Source: Nocardia amamiensis (GTDB lineage Bacteria > Actinomycetota > Actinomycetes > Mycobacteriales > Mycobacteriaceae). Taken from it: DNA of 64,000 nt. Every line of letters begins with the position of its first letter. Position 1 is the stretch's first letter. Of this stretch, positions 47,588-56,934 are shown one piece after another. The notes under the pieces are model-generated. The model was not told the origin of the DNA. It worked only from the letters and a program-made list of their open reading frames with translations, and did not search any database. Location of the stretch: contig NZ_JADLQX010000021.1 of NCBI RefSeq assembly GCF_015477605.1, positions 62,001 to 126,000 of the forward strand, read 5' to 3'. The translations under genes and the position numbers were made by a program.

Positions 47588-48247
47588 TCAGCTCTGGCCG
47601 AGCATGGTGCGCATCTGGTCGATCTCCGCCTGCTGGGCCGTGATGATCGCGCGGGCGAGCGCTTGCGCGTCCGGGTTCGTGCCGTCGGCGAGTTCGGTCT
47701 CGGCCATGGCGATGGCGCCCGTGTGGTGCTCGATCATCATGGTCAGCCACTGGCGGTCGAAATCCGGGCCGGACGCCGCTCGCAATGCCGCCATCTGTTC
47801 GGCGGACATCATGCCGGGCATCGGCATACCGGTCATGGGCATGCCGGGCATGCCGGACATGGGCGTGCTCGGCATGCCGTGTCCCTGATGCCCCTCACCC
47901 ATGCTCGGGGCGGGTTGGCCGAAGCTCTGCAGCAGAGTGGTGATCTGCTGCATCTCCGGCGCCTGTGCCTGCTCGATCGATGCGGCCAGCGCGCGCACTT
48001 GCTGATTCTCGGTGTGACCGGGCACCAACTCGGCCATTTCCACGGCCTGCGCGTGATGCGGGTACATCATTCGGAGAAACGTCACGTCGGCGTCGTTGTG
48101 CTCGGCGCGCGCCGGTGCGGTCGCTGTCGCGCTCGTCGAGGTGCCTTGCTCGGTGGTGTGCCCGGTATCGGCGTCGCCGCATCCGGCGAGGCTCAGCACG
48201 GCGACCGCGGCGAGGGCGATGGTGATGCGGGGTCGGATGGTGAACAT
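47588..48247 (-). CDS. DUF305 lipoprotein with methionine-rich insert
   Basis: 219 residues from ATG 48,247 (AAGGAG upstream). Lipobox LAGC near residue 22. Two ferritin-like DUF305 halves: VTFLRMMYPHHAQAVEMAEL (about 56-75) and FDRQWLTMMIEHHTGAIAMA (about 165-184), each with the M-x-x-H-H motif. Between them a Met/Gly/Pro stretch (residues about 120-148, PMSGMPGMPMTGMPMPGMM) could bind Cu(I). DUF305 proteins are often near copper-handling genes; none is seen here, except the DUF6153-like neighbour upstream. Confidence 0.88.
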   Translation of the reverse strand: MFTIRPRITIALAAVAVLSLAGCGDADTGHTTEQGTSTSATATAPARAEHNDADVTFLRMMYPHHAQAVEMAELVPGHTENQQVRALAASIEQAQAPEMQQITTLLQSFGQPAPSMGEGHQGHGMPSTPMSGMPGMPMTGMPMPGMMSAEQMAALRAASGPDFDRQWLTMMIEHHTGAIAMAETELADGTNPDAQALARAIITAQQAEIDQMRTMLGQS

Positions 48248-48333
48248 GAATGTGCTCCTTGCGAAATGGGAAGTCTGATGGCGAGTGGACAACGCCGCGA
48301 CCGTGGTTCGGACACACGGACGCGACGGACCTG

Positions 48334-49223
48334 TCAGATCCGCAGGATCGCCAGTTCAGCCAAGGTGAGCACGGTCCACGGCGGCGGCCGTTCCCGCCGC
48401 GGACGCCAATGCCGAGGCCGCGCCACACCGCCGCCGGGGCGATCGGCCGCCATTCGGTAGAGCAGCACCAAAGCGACCAGCGCCGTGAGAACGACGAGGA
48501 CGAACACGCAGCGGTGCATCCCGCTGTGCGCGCGGTCGCAACCATCCCCGGCACAATCCGGGCCGGGCATTCCGGCCGCCGCGAAGGTCGCCGTGGCCGC
48601 CCGCACGATAGGAGTCCACGGGTCAGAGCCTTCGGCGGCCACGATGGTTCGTCCGAAACCGCCGGCAACGGTCGTGACAACACCGGTTCCGCCGGATCGG
48701 AAGAATCCACCTTCACCCGGTTGTTCGGCGCGGTCCGTTCGGTGCTGGTCGTGGCCGAGCGCAGTGCCGTCGTGGCTCGGTTGTGCCCAGACGAGTTCGG
48801 CGGGATTCCGCTCGACGACCGGCTCCGTTCGACCGTGCAATCCAGCATCGTCCGAGCTGGGCAGGGTGGCGGTGTCCAGACGTGTTCGGTGTCGATCACG
48901 CCGTGACTCGGGGTGACCCAAGTGTGCCGACGAGACTTGTCGTGGCTCGTCGGAGTTCCGTCGTGGTCGGATAGGGCGCGGGCGGTATCCGGCGTGGCGG
49001 TGACGGCGGGACCGAAGCTCGCGATCGTTGCCTGTGCGGCCGCATCAGGACCGGACGTGGGGCTGACGAAGTCGGGGTGCGCCGCGTTCGTGTGGTGCAC
49101 CCCGGCGGCGTGGCCGGCGACCGCGAAGACTGCCGAATGCATGGCGACGATCCCGGCGAGCAAAGCCAGCACACCGAGCAGCCGGGCGAACCCGGCGGCG
49201 CGGAGGATGCGGCATTGGACCAC
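48334..49223 (-). pseudogene. DUF6153-like membrane protein, apparently frameshifted
   Basis: A GTG at 49,223 opens a frame with a hydrophobic N-terminus and His-rich part (FARLLGVLALLAGIVAMHSA, then VAGHAAGVHH). The C-terminal half, with a membrane helix (CVFVLVVLTALVALVLLYRM) and the ending TLAELAILRI that matches the L-x-E-L-x-x-L-R-I end of DUF6153 proteins, lies in another frame (from 48,921 to 48,334). DUF6153 and DUF305 genes are often adjacent, which suggests one broken gene rather than two. It could also be a sequencing error or two separate short genes. The switch point lies between about 48,700 and 48,921. Confidence 0.5.
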
Positions 49224-49290
49224 GAGTGCCCAGTCTAGCGGTCGCGGGCCGGTTGGCCTGCATATACCCCTTGGGTGTACCCGTATGGGT

Positions 49291-49884
49291 CTACGGGCTG
49301 GCGATGTCCACGACCAGCCGGGTCGGGTTGGACAGCATCGTGACGGTGAAGGGGGGCCGGTCGGCCTGCACGCCGATGAACGACTGGGTGGCGCCTTCGA
49401 ACACCGTCGTCCGATACACACCCGCGACACCGGGCACCGCCGGGTCGACGGCGGGGTCAGGGCCCGAGTACGGCGTAACCCCGCTGTCGAAGGGGTAGGC
49501 CGAGCCCAGGATGCGCACCTCGAGAATCGACCGGCCCGCCACGTCGACGCGATTGCCGCTGCCGTCCTGCACGGCGCGGTCGGTGTAGCGGACCAGCCAG
49601 CCGGGCGTGCCGGCCCCGCCGAGGTCGTAGACCACGCGGTCGAAGCCGGGTTGGCGGCCGAGGCGGATATCGGTGACCGTCAGCGCCGCGTCAGCGGAAG
49701 CGGTGCCCTGCTTGGGTGAGGCGTCTTGCGGCACGGCGGGCGCAGGCCCGGCCTGCGTACGGGTCGCGGCCGGCGTGCCGGTGATCGATGAGGCGGCCGG
49801 TAGCTGCGGGGCCGACTCGCTATTGCCGCAGCCCGAGAGCAATACTGTCGCGATCGCGACCGTCAGCACCATCCAGTTGCGCAT
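49291..49884 (-). CDS. AMIN-like domain lipoprotein
   Basis: 197 residues from ATG 49,884. Signal peptide with lipobox LSGC (Cys near 19), a Pro/Ala linker, then a beta-rich domain with RQPGFDRVVYDLGGAGTPGW, RSILEVRILG and FTVTMLSNPTRLVVDIASP, the AMIN-like fold seen in many mycolate-actinobacterial lipoproteins. Likely cell-envelope associated; function unknown. Confidence 0.82.
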   Translation of the reverse strand: MRNWMVLTVAIATVLLSGCGNSESAPQLPAASSITGTPAATRTQAGPAPAVPQDASPKQGTASADAALTVTDIRLGRQPGFDRVVYDLGGAGTPGWLVRYTDRAVQDGSGNRVDVAGRSILEVRILGSAYPFDSGVTPYSGPDPAVDPAVPGVAGVYRTTVFEGATQSFIGVQADRPPFTVTMLSNPTRLVVDIASP

Positions 49885-50311
49885 GAGGCCGATGCTACTC
49901 AGCGGAACGCATCGGATGGCGTAATCGGGGTTGGTTGCGGAGGATTCGCCGCCCAGCGGATGTGAAAGGAACGTATCCACGCGTGCGTGTCGGCGCCCGG
50001 CAGGTTTGAGTCAACCACGACTCGGCGGTGACGAACTCTACGTCGGTCAGCCGTTGTGGCGGGTCGTCGCGCGGACGGCTCCGGTCTGTAGAGCCCAATC
50101 GACTTATCCGCCAACGCATGCCTTCGCTTTCGTCGCCGCGTCGTACCCATCGGCATGATGCCACCTCGCAGCCACCGATCCGCAAGCCGGACCCGGGCCC
50201 CGACCGCGCCGTCGATGTTTCACAACGCGCCGCAGCGAAATATACTTCGAAGCGTGACACCGGCTTTCGTGCCAGCCCGGAGAGTCACACGAGACGAAGG
50301 GAGGCGTCCTC
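49885..50311. other. Gene-free region upstream of the TIR gene
   Basis: About 430 bp with no supported gene. It ends in an AT-richer stretch with a TATACT hexamer (50,241-50,246), a possible -10 element about 65 bp before the TIR start codon; a convincing -35 is not visible. The ribosome-binding site GAAGGGAGG is at 50,298-50,306. Confidence 0.45.
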
Positions 50312-51670
50312 GTGGTCGCCTACTACGACGCGTTCATCAGCTACTCTCGATTCGACAACAAGAACAGCCGGATAAGCCAACTGGTCGATGATCTTCGAGC
50401 GGCGTTCGAGGAAACCACCGGCCGGTCGCTTCGAGTATTCTTCGACAAGGCGGCCATCGATGTGGCGGACATGTGGGAGAAAAAGCTCCTTGACGCGTTG
50501 GAGAACAGTCGACTGCTGATAGCGATGGTCTCCCCGTCCTTTTTGGACTCCCCGTGGTGCCTACGGGAACTACATGAATTCCTCCAATTCGAGCGTAGCT
50601 CGCACGGTTTCGACCCGACGCAAGTGGATTCGGGCCTCGTGATACCCGTGAAGTACGTCGAATGGGAGGAGAGCGGTGTGGTCGAGGACGAACCGCCCGA
50701 CAAGGTCACTTTGTTGATGCGGCAGTGGGCCGATTTCGACGGGCTCGAACCGGGAAGTGCTTCCTATCTGGCGGCCGTGCAGGCACTGGTGGCGCGCCTG
50801 ACCAAGCTTCTGGGTCCGTCCATCGGCGAGAATACGCTGACACGGATACCGGTCTGCGAGGCCCTCGACATCGCGGAGGTGACGTATGGGGAAGGGGGCC
50901 ACATCGAATCCGTCCCCGTAAATCGACTCACACATGTGGATCTCTACAGCACGCTCGAAAAGGAATTCGTCGCCTTTGACGGCACATTTCAGTACCTACC
51001 CCGTCGGCTCATCGACAACGGCGTGGTGAAGTTCTCTCAGTTCACGAAAGTCCCACGAAACATCGTGGTACGCGGCGCGCGCACGCAACGCGGATCCGTC
51101 ATCGCGATCTACGTCTGCGTCGGAATCCACTACTTCCAGAATTTCGACAGCAGCCGGACATCCGACACCTACGAAGTGGAGTGCACGATAGGCCGGGGCG
51201 GCATCGCGGACTTCGTGGACACCGCAGGCAGATTTCAAAACTGGAATCCGCTCATATACGGCGATGGGCTCGGCACGGTCTGCGGAGTAGTCGTGGTCGA
51301 GTTGGACGGTCGGGCCCCGGTCCGACGCTCACGACACGCCCTCCTGATCCGGTCCGGTATCAGATACCCAGAAGACGTCTGGATTTCGACGCACACACGC
51401 GCGCCGATCACATCGCACACCGGAGACCTCTCCGCCGCCCGCTTCATTTTCCAATCACGGCAACCGAATGGTCAGAGCTGCGACGTCTTCGCGGCGGACT
51501 TCAGCGGCGGCGGAATGGTAAATCTGACCTGGAAGAACATGGACGCGTACGACGGCTTCTTCGATGACTCGGGCACGGAGGTCGCGCGCTGGATCGATCC
51601 GGAGACGGTGCAGTACTGCTCGATGAGCGACGGGCGGAGAGTAATCCGGCAAGTACGCGACCGGCGATGA
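50312..51670 (+). CDS. TIR-domain protein with uncharacterised C-terminal domain
   Basis: 452 residues. The TIR domain spans about 1-150: beta-A YYDAFISYSRFDNKN, BB-loop region RVFFDKAAIDVADMWEKKLL, and SPSFLDSPWCLRELHEFLQF with the catalytic-Glu motif (WCxxE) of NAD-cleaving TIRs. The remaining 300 residues look beta-rich (VVRGARTQRGSVIAIYVCVG, VFAADFSGGGMVNLTW), possibly a sensor domain, and are not recognised. GTG start with GAAGGGAGG. SLOG and SLATT genes follow within 2 kb, suggesting a nucleotide-signal conflict or antiphage system. Confidence 0.85.
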   Translation: MVAYYDAFISYSRFDNKNSRISQLVDDLRAAFEETTGRSLRVFFDKAAIDVADMWEKKLLDALENSRLLIAMVSPSFLDSPWCLRELHEFLQFERSSHGFDPTQVDSGLVIPVKYVEWEESGVVEDEPPDKVTLLMRQWADFDGLEPGSASYLAAVQALVARLTKLLGPSIGENTLTRIPVCEALDIAEVTYGEGGHIESVPVNRLTHVDLYSTLEKEFVAFDGTFQYLPRRLIDNGVVKFSQFTKVPRNIVVRGARTQRGSVIAIYVCVGIHYFQNFDSSRTSDTYEVECTIGRGGIADFVDTAGRFQNWNPLIYGDGLGTVCGVVVVELDGRAPVRRSRHALLIRSGIRYPEDVWISTHTRAPITSHTGDLSAARFIFQSRQPNGQSCDVFAADFSGGGMVNLTWKNMDAYDGFFDDSGTEVARWIDPETVQYCSMSDGRRVIRQVRDRR

Positions 51671-51905
51671 GCCGACAGGGTAGTCCAACTCCACGCGATG
51701 GCAGCGAAAGAGCCAGTGGCACATCCTTCCGATCGGAACTTCTCCGCCCTTCGCACTCCGAGCACCCAACCGATACAACGGGAGAGCTCCTGGGGAAAGC
51801 TGAACGGTAGATTATCGCAGCGGATTCCGGGTATTCGAAGACCCATAGCCCACCGACCGACAACGTCCTGGCGGGCGAGTGTCGCAAAGGTCGTAAGGAG
51901 GGCGG

Positions 51906-52607
51906 ATGACTGGACCCGAAATTGTTCGAGTCGATTCCCGGACAGTGTTGGGCGCGCAGCTCGAGCATGCGGGCATCGACCTGAATCGTCCCGTACTCGT
52001 GGTCGTCGGGGGCGCGGCAGGCATGGATTCCGAGGTCGCGCGCGCGTTGACCGGCCTCTGCTCGAATCTGCTGGTGCCGATGCTGGACCGGCTGGGCACC
52101 GCGGTCGTCGACGGCGGCACCGACGTTGGGGTGATGCAACTCATGGGTCAGGCCAGAGCCTCTGCGCGAGCCTCCTTCCCGCTGATCGGAGTCGCCGCGG
52201 ACCGCACCGTGACCCTTCCCGGACAGCGACGCGGATCGCCCGGTTCGGCTCCCGCCGAACCCCGGCACAGTCATCTGGTGATCGTCCCCGGCGGCACCTG
52301 GGGGGACGAATCCTCCTGGCTGGCGGCTACGGCCACCGTGATCGCGGGCGATCGCCCGTCCGCGACACTGTTGATAAACGGCGGCACCATCGCATATACC
52401 GACGTCCTTTACAGTCTGGAAGCCGGCCGCCCAACCGTGGTTTTGGCAGGCTCCGGCCGAGCCGCCGATGACATCGCCCGAGCCCGCACCGAACCGAGCA
52501 CCGGCACGCCAGCCGCAGCAATCGCCGAATCGCCGCTGACGCAGGTGATTTCCCTGAGTGAGCCAGCTCTCGTACTGGCCTCGATCACAGGCATACTCAC
52601 CGCCTGA
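51906..52607 (+). CDS. TRPM-type SLOG (LSDAT) domain protein
   Basis: 233 residues. VLVVVGGAAGMDSEVARALT (about 30-49), AVVDGGTDVGVMQLMG (about 66-81), PLIGVAADRTV, then HSHLVIVPGGTWGDESSWLA and LLINGGTIAYTDVLYSLEAG match the Rossmannoid SLOG superfamily, TRPM-like LSDAT branch, which binds nucleotide ligands such as ADP-ribose derivatives. Proposed role: sensor of a TIR-made nucleotide signal. GTAAGGAGG ribosome-binding site upstream of ATG 51,906. Ends 51 bp from the convergent SLATT gene. Confidence 0.82.
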   Translation: MTGPEIVRVDSRTVLGAQLEHAGIDLNRPVLVVVGGAAGMDSEVARALTGLCSNLLVPMLDRLGTAVVDGGTDVGVMQLMGQARASARASFPLIGVAADRTVTLPGQRRGSPGSAPAEPRHSHLVIVPGGTWGDESSWLAATATVIAGDRPSATLLINGGTIAYTDVLYSLEAGRPTVVLAGSGRAADDIARARTEPSTGTPAAAIAESPLTQVISLSEPALVLASITGILTA

Positions 52608-52658
52608 AAAGCATACGCACACCGGTCAACCCGGAGCTTTCGCGATCCGCAGACCGGA

Positions 52659-53540
52659 TCAGACCAGGTTCAGCACCTTGGCCGACAGCCATACCGCGTG
52701 TTCCCGACTTATTGCCTCCTCGACATCGGCCACCGCTCGTGGCCATTCCTCCTCCGAAACATCGGTGAGCTTGTCGGATTGCAATGCCAATTCGTTGGCG
52801 GCCGTCGAGTAAGCGGAGTTCAGCCTCGAGTACTGGCGCAGTCCCATCCATGCCGTGCCTGCCGCGATACACGCCGCAATGACACCGGACCAGTCGATAT
52901 CCCACACTCCGAACGCGCGTAACCCAGCGGCGACCAATCCGGTCACCTCCGCGAGAACGAGTGCCGCCTGCCAGCGCGATACCGTGGTCCTGGCCTGTTC
53001 CGCCTTGCGGGCATACCACTGTCGTTGATCCTCGGCGCGATTTTCGATGTAGGCCGATCGGCGATCCGGAAATGGCGCGCGGCGCAGCGCGTTCATGGCA
53101 GGCGTGATCACCGCGTCACCCGTACCGACCGGTATCCGGTTACCGAACTCGGCGGCCAGGACAGCGAGACGGTTGCGCATCGTGGTGCGGGCTTCGGCGT
53201 GCGCGATCGCAATATGAAAGGGCTCGCCTCCAACCGCGTATCGCCAGGCCAACGCCTTGGCGGACTCGGCGAGCGCCCTACCCGCATACCAATCATTCTC
53301 CGGCCGGGCGCTGCTCAGCACAATCTCCGCCGACAATGCCGCAGCGAAGCCCAGCAACCCCACCGCCGCCCACACGTCGATGGTTCCGGCCTTCCACGTG
53401 AGCGCACCACCGAGTGCCCCCAGTACCGAGCCCCCGAGACGAAGCCGATTCAGTCGCAATGTCAATCGCTGGCCACGCAGCGACGAAATGTCCGCACCGC
53501 GGCAGAACGCTGGCAGATCCAGGTCCGACAACCCAGTCAT
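52659..53540 (-). CDS. SLATT / DUF4231-like membrane effector
   Basis: 293 residues from ATG 53,540. Two pairs of membrane helices: LGGSVLGALGGALTWKAG plus WAAVGLLGFAAALSAEIVLS near the start (residues 34-78), and WQAALVLAEVTGLVAAGLRA plus VIAACIAAGTAWMGL near the end, each followed by a coiled amphipathic segment (RPENDWYAGRALAESAKALA; YSRLNSAYSTAANELALQSD). This is the SLATT architecture, predicted to form membrane pores in nucleotide-activated conflict systems. It sits tail-to-tail with the SLOG gene. Confidence 0.78.
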   Translation of the reverse strand: MTGLSDLDLPAFCRGADISSLRGQRLTLRLNRLRLGGSVLGALGGALTWKAGTIDVWAAVGLLGFAAALSAEIVLSSARPENDWYAGRALAESAKALAWRYAVGGEPFHIAIAHAEARTTMRNRLAVLAAEFGNRIPVGTGDAVITPAMNALRRAPFPDRRSAYIENRAEDQRQWYARKAEQARTTVSRWQAALVLAEVTGLVAAGLRAFGVWDIDWSGVIAACIAAGTAWMGLRQYSRLNSAYSTAANELALQSDKLTDVSEEEWPRAVADVEEAISREHAVWLSAKVLNLV

Positions 53541-53797
53541 TCGTCTCCGTCGAAGAGGGCACGCAACCATGCGGCGAACATGAAAAGCTATCTACCGCAG
53601 GATATTACAGGACAGTTCGAGCGGATCGCGGGTTTCCGGGAGCCGAAAAGGACGGCAGCGCAGACGCCGGACCAGCCACCATCTCCCGAGCCGTTTCGTT
53701 GCGATTCGACACACCGGAAACGCTGCGCGACACGCCCCGCGCTGACCCGACACGCCGTAACCTCCGAACCAGATCGTGACCAGGCGACCGCGCCTGG

Positions 53798-54481
53798 TCA
53801 CGATCTACGGATGGGGGTACCAGCACCGTCGCGAGGCATCCATCCCACTGGATTCTTGTAATCATGTATCCTGTCAGCATTATTCGAGACGCCATAGATG
53901 ATGGCATAATTTCCGGGGATGGAGTCTGCGTCCAAACATTTTTGAACGAGCTGGACACAGTCGGCATGGCTCAACCAGACGTGTCGCTCCGAGTTCGATC
54001 CGTCCGGTACCTCATTCCCACTGTTGACACCACCGAACCGTAAGCAGACAACCTCCAGGTCTTTGCTGTCTGCGTAGTATCTTCCAAGTGCTTCCATAAA
54101 GCACTTGCCGGCTCCGTATGGGCTGTCCGGCACCGGCAAGGCATAGGGATCGAGGAGACCATCAATTGCTCGATCCGTGAATTTATCAGCATGAACCGAG
54201 CTTGCCATGATTACGCGTCGAACGCCGGCCTCAACAGCTGCGCGATAGACATTGACAACCTGTAGCGCATTGTCCGGATGGTGGAAATCGGCGCGATAGT
54301 TATCACTCTGCGTATCCCATGCCAGATGGATAACCGCATCATGTCCAGCGAAGCTCGTTACCAGCCGATCATACTGCCGGACGTCATCGGCTGGGAGGTC
54401 GAATGGAGTCTTATCCCAAGTCAGCCCACTGATGAGCACACGACCAATAATGCCACTACTGCCGGTGATGAGGGCCCTCAT
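53798..54481 (-). CDS. NAD-dependent epimerase/dehydratase (extended SDR), low GC
   Basis: 227 residues from ATG 54,481. ALITGSSGIIGRVLISGL (NAD-binding G-x-x-G-x-x-G), VIHLAWDTQ, MASSVHADKF and the YGAGKCFMEALGRYYADSKD segment (Tyr-x-x-x-Lys) mark an SDR similar to uronate dehydrogenases; VVCLRFGGV is conserved too. It is short for the group (about 265 usual). GC content is visibly below its neighbours, with a different codon choice, which points to recent transfer together with the TIR/SLOG/SLATT genes. Confidence 0.82.
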   Translation of the reverse strand: MRALITGSSGIIGRVLISGLTWDKTPFDLPADDVRQYDRLVTSFAGHDAVIHLAWDTQSDNYRADFHHPDNALQVVNVYRAAVEAGVRRVIMASSVHADKFTDRAIDGLLDPYALPVPDSPYGAGKCFMEALGRYYADSKDLEVVCLRFGGVNSGNEVPDGSNSERHVWLSHADCVQLVQKCLDADSIPGNYAIIYGVSNNADRIHDYKNPVGWMPRDGAGTPIRRS

Positions 54482-54795
54482 TCGTTCGGACTGTAGCACA
54501 TCCAATTAAACCATCTGGAATAGTTTGCTTTCCTTGATGAGCGCCGAGGCCGACACGCTGTGCGGGGCGAGCTACGGCGAACGCTCTGACGAACGGGTAA
54601 ACAGCCGCGCACCACACCCACAGCACTCACCGCCTGACCGAAACGAAGAGGCTTGGCGAGCAGCGGCTCTCCGCTGGCGCCGAATCCTTGTGCGGCAGTG
54701 GATCACTCCACCAGCTCGCGTCAGCGCGAAAGGCGGGACGGTCGATTGGACGGGGTGGGCGCGACCATGCGGCAACGATCTAGCACACTTGAGGC
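54482..54795. other. Gene-free boundary of the low-GC island
   Basis: About 310 bp. The first 60 bp are low GC like the epimerase gene, then composition rises to the host level near 54,560. No gene, repeat or att-like site is recognised. Confidence 0.4.
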
Positions 54796-55947
54796 GTGGG
54801 ACAAGTCGAGGACGTACTGAGCCGATTGCGGCGGTATCCGGACGTGGAGGCACTGAACCTCTATGCCGTGGATGCCGCCGATCGGCTGATCCTCGACGCC
54901 GCCGCGGACGCCTTGGCGACTGTCGATAGCGGGAAGGTAGCCGTTATCGGCGACAGTTACGGCGCGCTGACTCTCGGCGCCATCGCCGGGCACGATCTGC
55001 GTGACGTCCGGGTGCACCAGGATCTGCTCACCGGCGAACTGGCGCTGGCCAACAACGCCCGCGCGCTCGGTCTGTCGGATCGCTACACCGCGCACCCGCT
55101 CGGCGCCGGATTGCTGAGTGATGCCCGAGTGGTGCTGCTGCGCCTGCCCCGAGTGCTGGCCGGGCTGGCCGAAATAGCCGATGCCATCGCCCGTTACGCC
55201 GACCGGGACGTCGAGGTGTTCGCGGGCGGCCGGGACAAGTATCTGACCAAGTCGATGAACGACGTGCTGGCCCAGTCGTTCTGCGAAGTGCGGGCCAGCC
55301 GCGGCAGGCAGAAGTCGCGCACCCTCCTGGTCGCCGGGGCGAAGCCGGTGGGCGACCCGCCCTTCCCGGTACGCGAACGGCTGGACGAATTGGGGCTCGA
55401 GGTGATCGCGCACGGCGCCGCTTTCTCCGGCGCCCGCCTCGACATCGGAACCAGGTTCCTGCTCGAGCATTTGAAATTGATGAAGCCGGACGCCCGCGAC
55501 GCGATCGACCTCGGCTGCGGCACCGGCATCTTGGCCGTCGCGCTGGCCACCGCGCGGCCGGGCATCACGGTGGTCGCTACCGATCAATCGGCCGCCGCTG
55601 TCGCCTCGGCGCGAGCCACCGCCGAGGTGAACGGCGTCGCCGATCGCGTGTGCGTCGCGCGCGACGACGCGATGTCCTCGGCCGCGGACAACAGCGCCGA
55701 TCTGGTGCTGTGCAATCCGCCGTTCCACGTCGGCGCGGCCGTGCACACCGGATCGGCGATCAAGATGTTCGCCGAGACCGGACGGGTGCTGCGCCCTGGC
55801 GGCGAGCTGTGGACCGTGTACAACTCGCACCTCAACTATCGGGCCGTGGTCGAACGCATGGTAGGCCGCACCGAGGTGGTGGGGCGCAACCGGAAATTCA
55901 CGGTGACTCGGTCCGTGCGTGGTCTGCGCGACCCAAGGCAGCGGTAG
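54796..55947 (+). CDS. RsmC/RlmG-like rRNA guanine-N2 methyltransferase
   Basis: 383 residues. A degenerate N-terminal methyltransferase-like half (about 1-190) is followed by an active class I SAM domain: AIDLGCGTGILAVALATARP (about 235-254) and the catalytic LVLCNPPFHVGAAV (NPPF). This two-half layout is that of RsmC and RlmG, which methylate G in 16S or 23S rRNA; target not decided. GTG start. Confidence 0.87.
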   Translation: MGQVEDVLSRLRRYPDVEALNLYAVDAADRLILDAAADALATVDSGKVAVIGDSYGALTLGAIAGHDLRDVRVHQDLLTGELALANNARALGLSDRYTAHPLGAGLLSDARVVLLRLPRVLAGLAEIADAIARYADRDVEVFAGGRDKYLTKSMNDVLAQSFCEVRASRGRQKSRTLLVAGAKPVGDPPFPVRERLDELGLEVIAHGAAFSGARLDIGTRFLLEHLKLMKPDARDAIDLGCGTGILAVALATARPGITVVATDQSAAAVASARATAEVNGVADRVCVARDDAMSSAADNSADLVLCNPPFHVGAAVHTGSAIKMFAETGRVLRPGGELWTVYNSHLNYRAVVERMVGRTEVVGRNRKFTVTRSVRGLRDPRQR

Positions 55948-56076
55948 AGTCCGAATTGTCTGGCTCGGTGAGCTCCCCCCGGGAACTCGCGGCCGATCGC
56001 AAACGTTGGACAAGGCAGTTGGATATCGAGGCATCCACCTCGATGAACAGCGGCAACGACTCCAGAAAGGGAAGCC

Positions 56077-56922
56077 GTGCGTACCACGAGCAATCCGGTT
56101 TTCAGGAACCTGCCCAGGCAGGAGGGCGGTGGATACGCGAACTTCGGTTCCGGTGTGACCACCGCGGGACAGGTCGGCAACCAGTACGGCCATTACCCAC
56201 AGCCGTACCCGCCGCAGGCCCCGCCCACCACCAGGGCGATGACGATCGACGACGTGGTGACCAAGACGGGCATCACCCTCGCGGTGCTGGCACTGTCCGC
56301 GATTCTCTCCTACGGCCTCACCAACGCGAACACGTCGCTCGCGCCGCTGTTCGTGATCGTCGGCGGCCTGGTCGGCTTGGTGCTGGTGCTGATCGCGACG
56401 TTCGCGAACAAGATGGACAACCCGGTACTCGTGCTGTCCTACGCGGTCGCCGAGGGTCTTTTCCTCGGTGCGCTGTCTTTCATGTTCACCAATATCGAGT
56501 TCGGCGGGGTCGGCGGTAGCGCGCTGATCGGTCAGGCGGTGCTCGGCACGTTCGGTGTCTTCGCGGGCATGCTCGTGGTCTACAAGACCGGCGCCATCCG
56601 GGTGACCCCGCGGTTCACCAGGATCATCGTCGGCGCCATGATCGGCATCCTGGTGCTCATGCTGGGCAACCTGATCGCCGGCTTCTTCATCTCCGGCGGC
56701 CTGGGTCTGCGCGACGGCGGCCCGCTGGCGATCGTCTTCAGCCTGGTGGTCATCGCCATCGCCGCGTTCAGCTTCCTGCTCGACTTCGACGCCGCCGATC
56801 AGCTGATCCGCGCGCAGGCGCCGGAGCGGGCGGCCTGGGGCGTGGCACTCGGCCTCACCGTCACCCTGGTCTGGCTCTACGTCGAGATCCTGCGACTGCT
56901 GAGTTACTTCCAGAACGACTAG
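56077..56922 (+). CDS. Bax inhibitor-1/YccA-family membrane protein
   Basis: 281 residues. A cytoplasmic N-terminal part of about 55 residues with Gln/Pro (VRTTSNPVFRNLPRQEGGGY) is followed by seven membrane helices including YAVAEGLFLGALSFMFTNIE and FSFLLDFDAADQLI with conserved Asp residues that in BsYetJ sense pH and calcium. GTG start, GAAAGGGAAG upstream. Confidence 0.92.
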   Translation: MRTTSNPVFRNLPRQEGGGYANFGSGVTTAGQVGNQYGHYPQPYPPQAPPTTRAMTIDDVVTKTGITLAVLALSAILSYGLTNANTSLAPLFVIVGGLVGLVLVLIATFANKMDNPVLVLSYAVAEGLFLGALSFMFTNIEFGGVGGSALIGQAVLGTFGVFAGMLVVYKTGAIRVTPRFTRIIVGAMIGILVLMLGNLIAGFFISGGLGLRDGGPLAIVFSLVVIAIAAFSFLLDFDAADQLIRAQAPERAAWGVALGLTVTLVWLYVEILRLLSYFQND

Positions 56923-56934
56923 CCGCACAGCGAA

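Noticed and set aside
50312..53540. Naming the locus Thoeris
   Set aside because: No SIR2-SLOG ThsA is present; the effector-like protein is a SLATT membrane protein and the SLOG is a separate protein, so only a loose analogy is justified.
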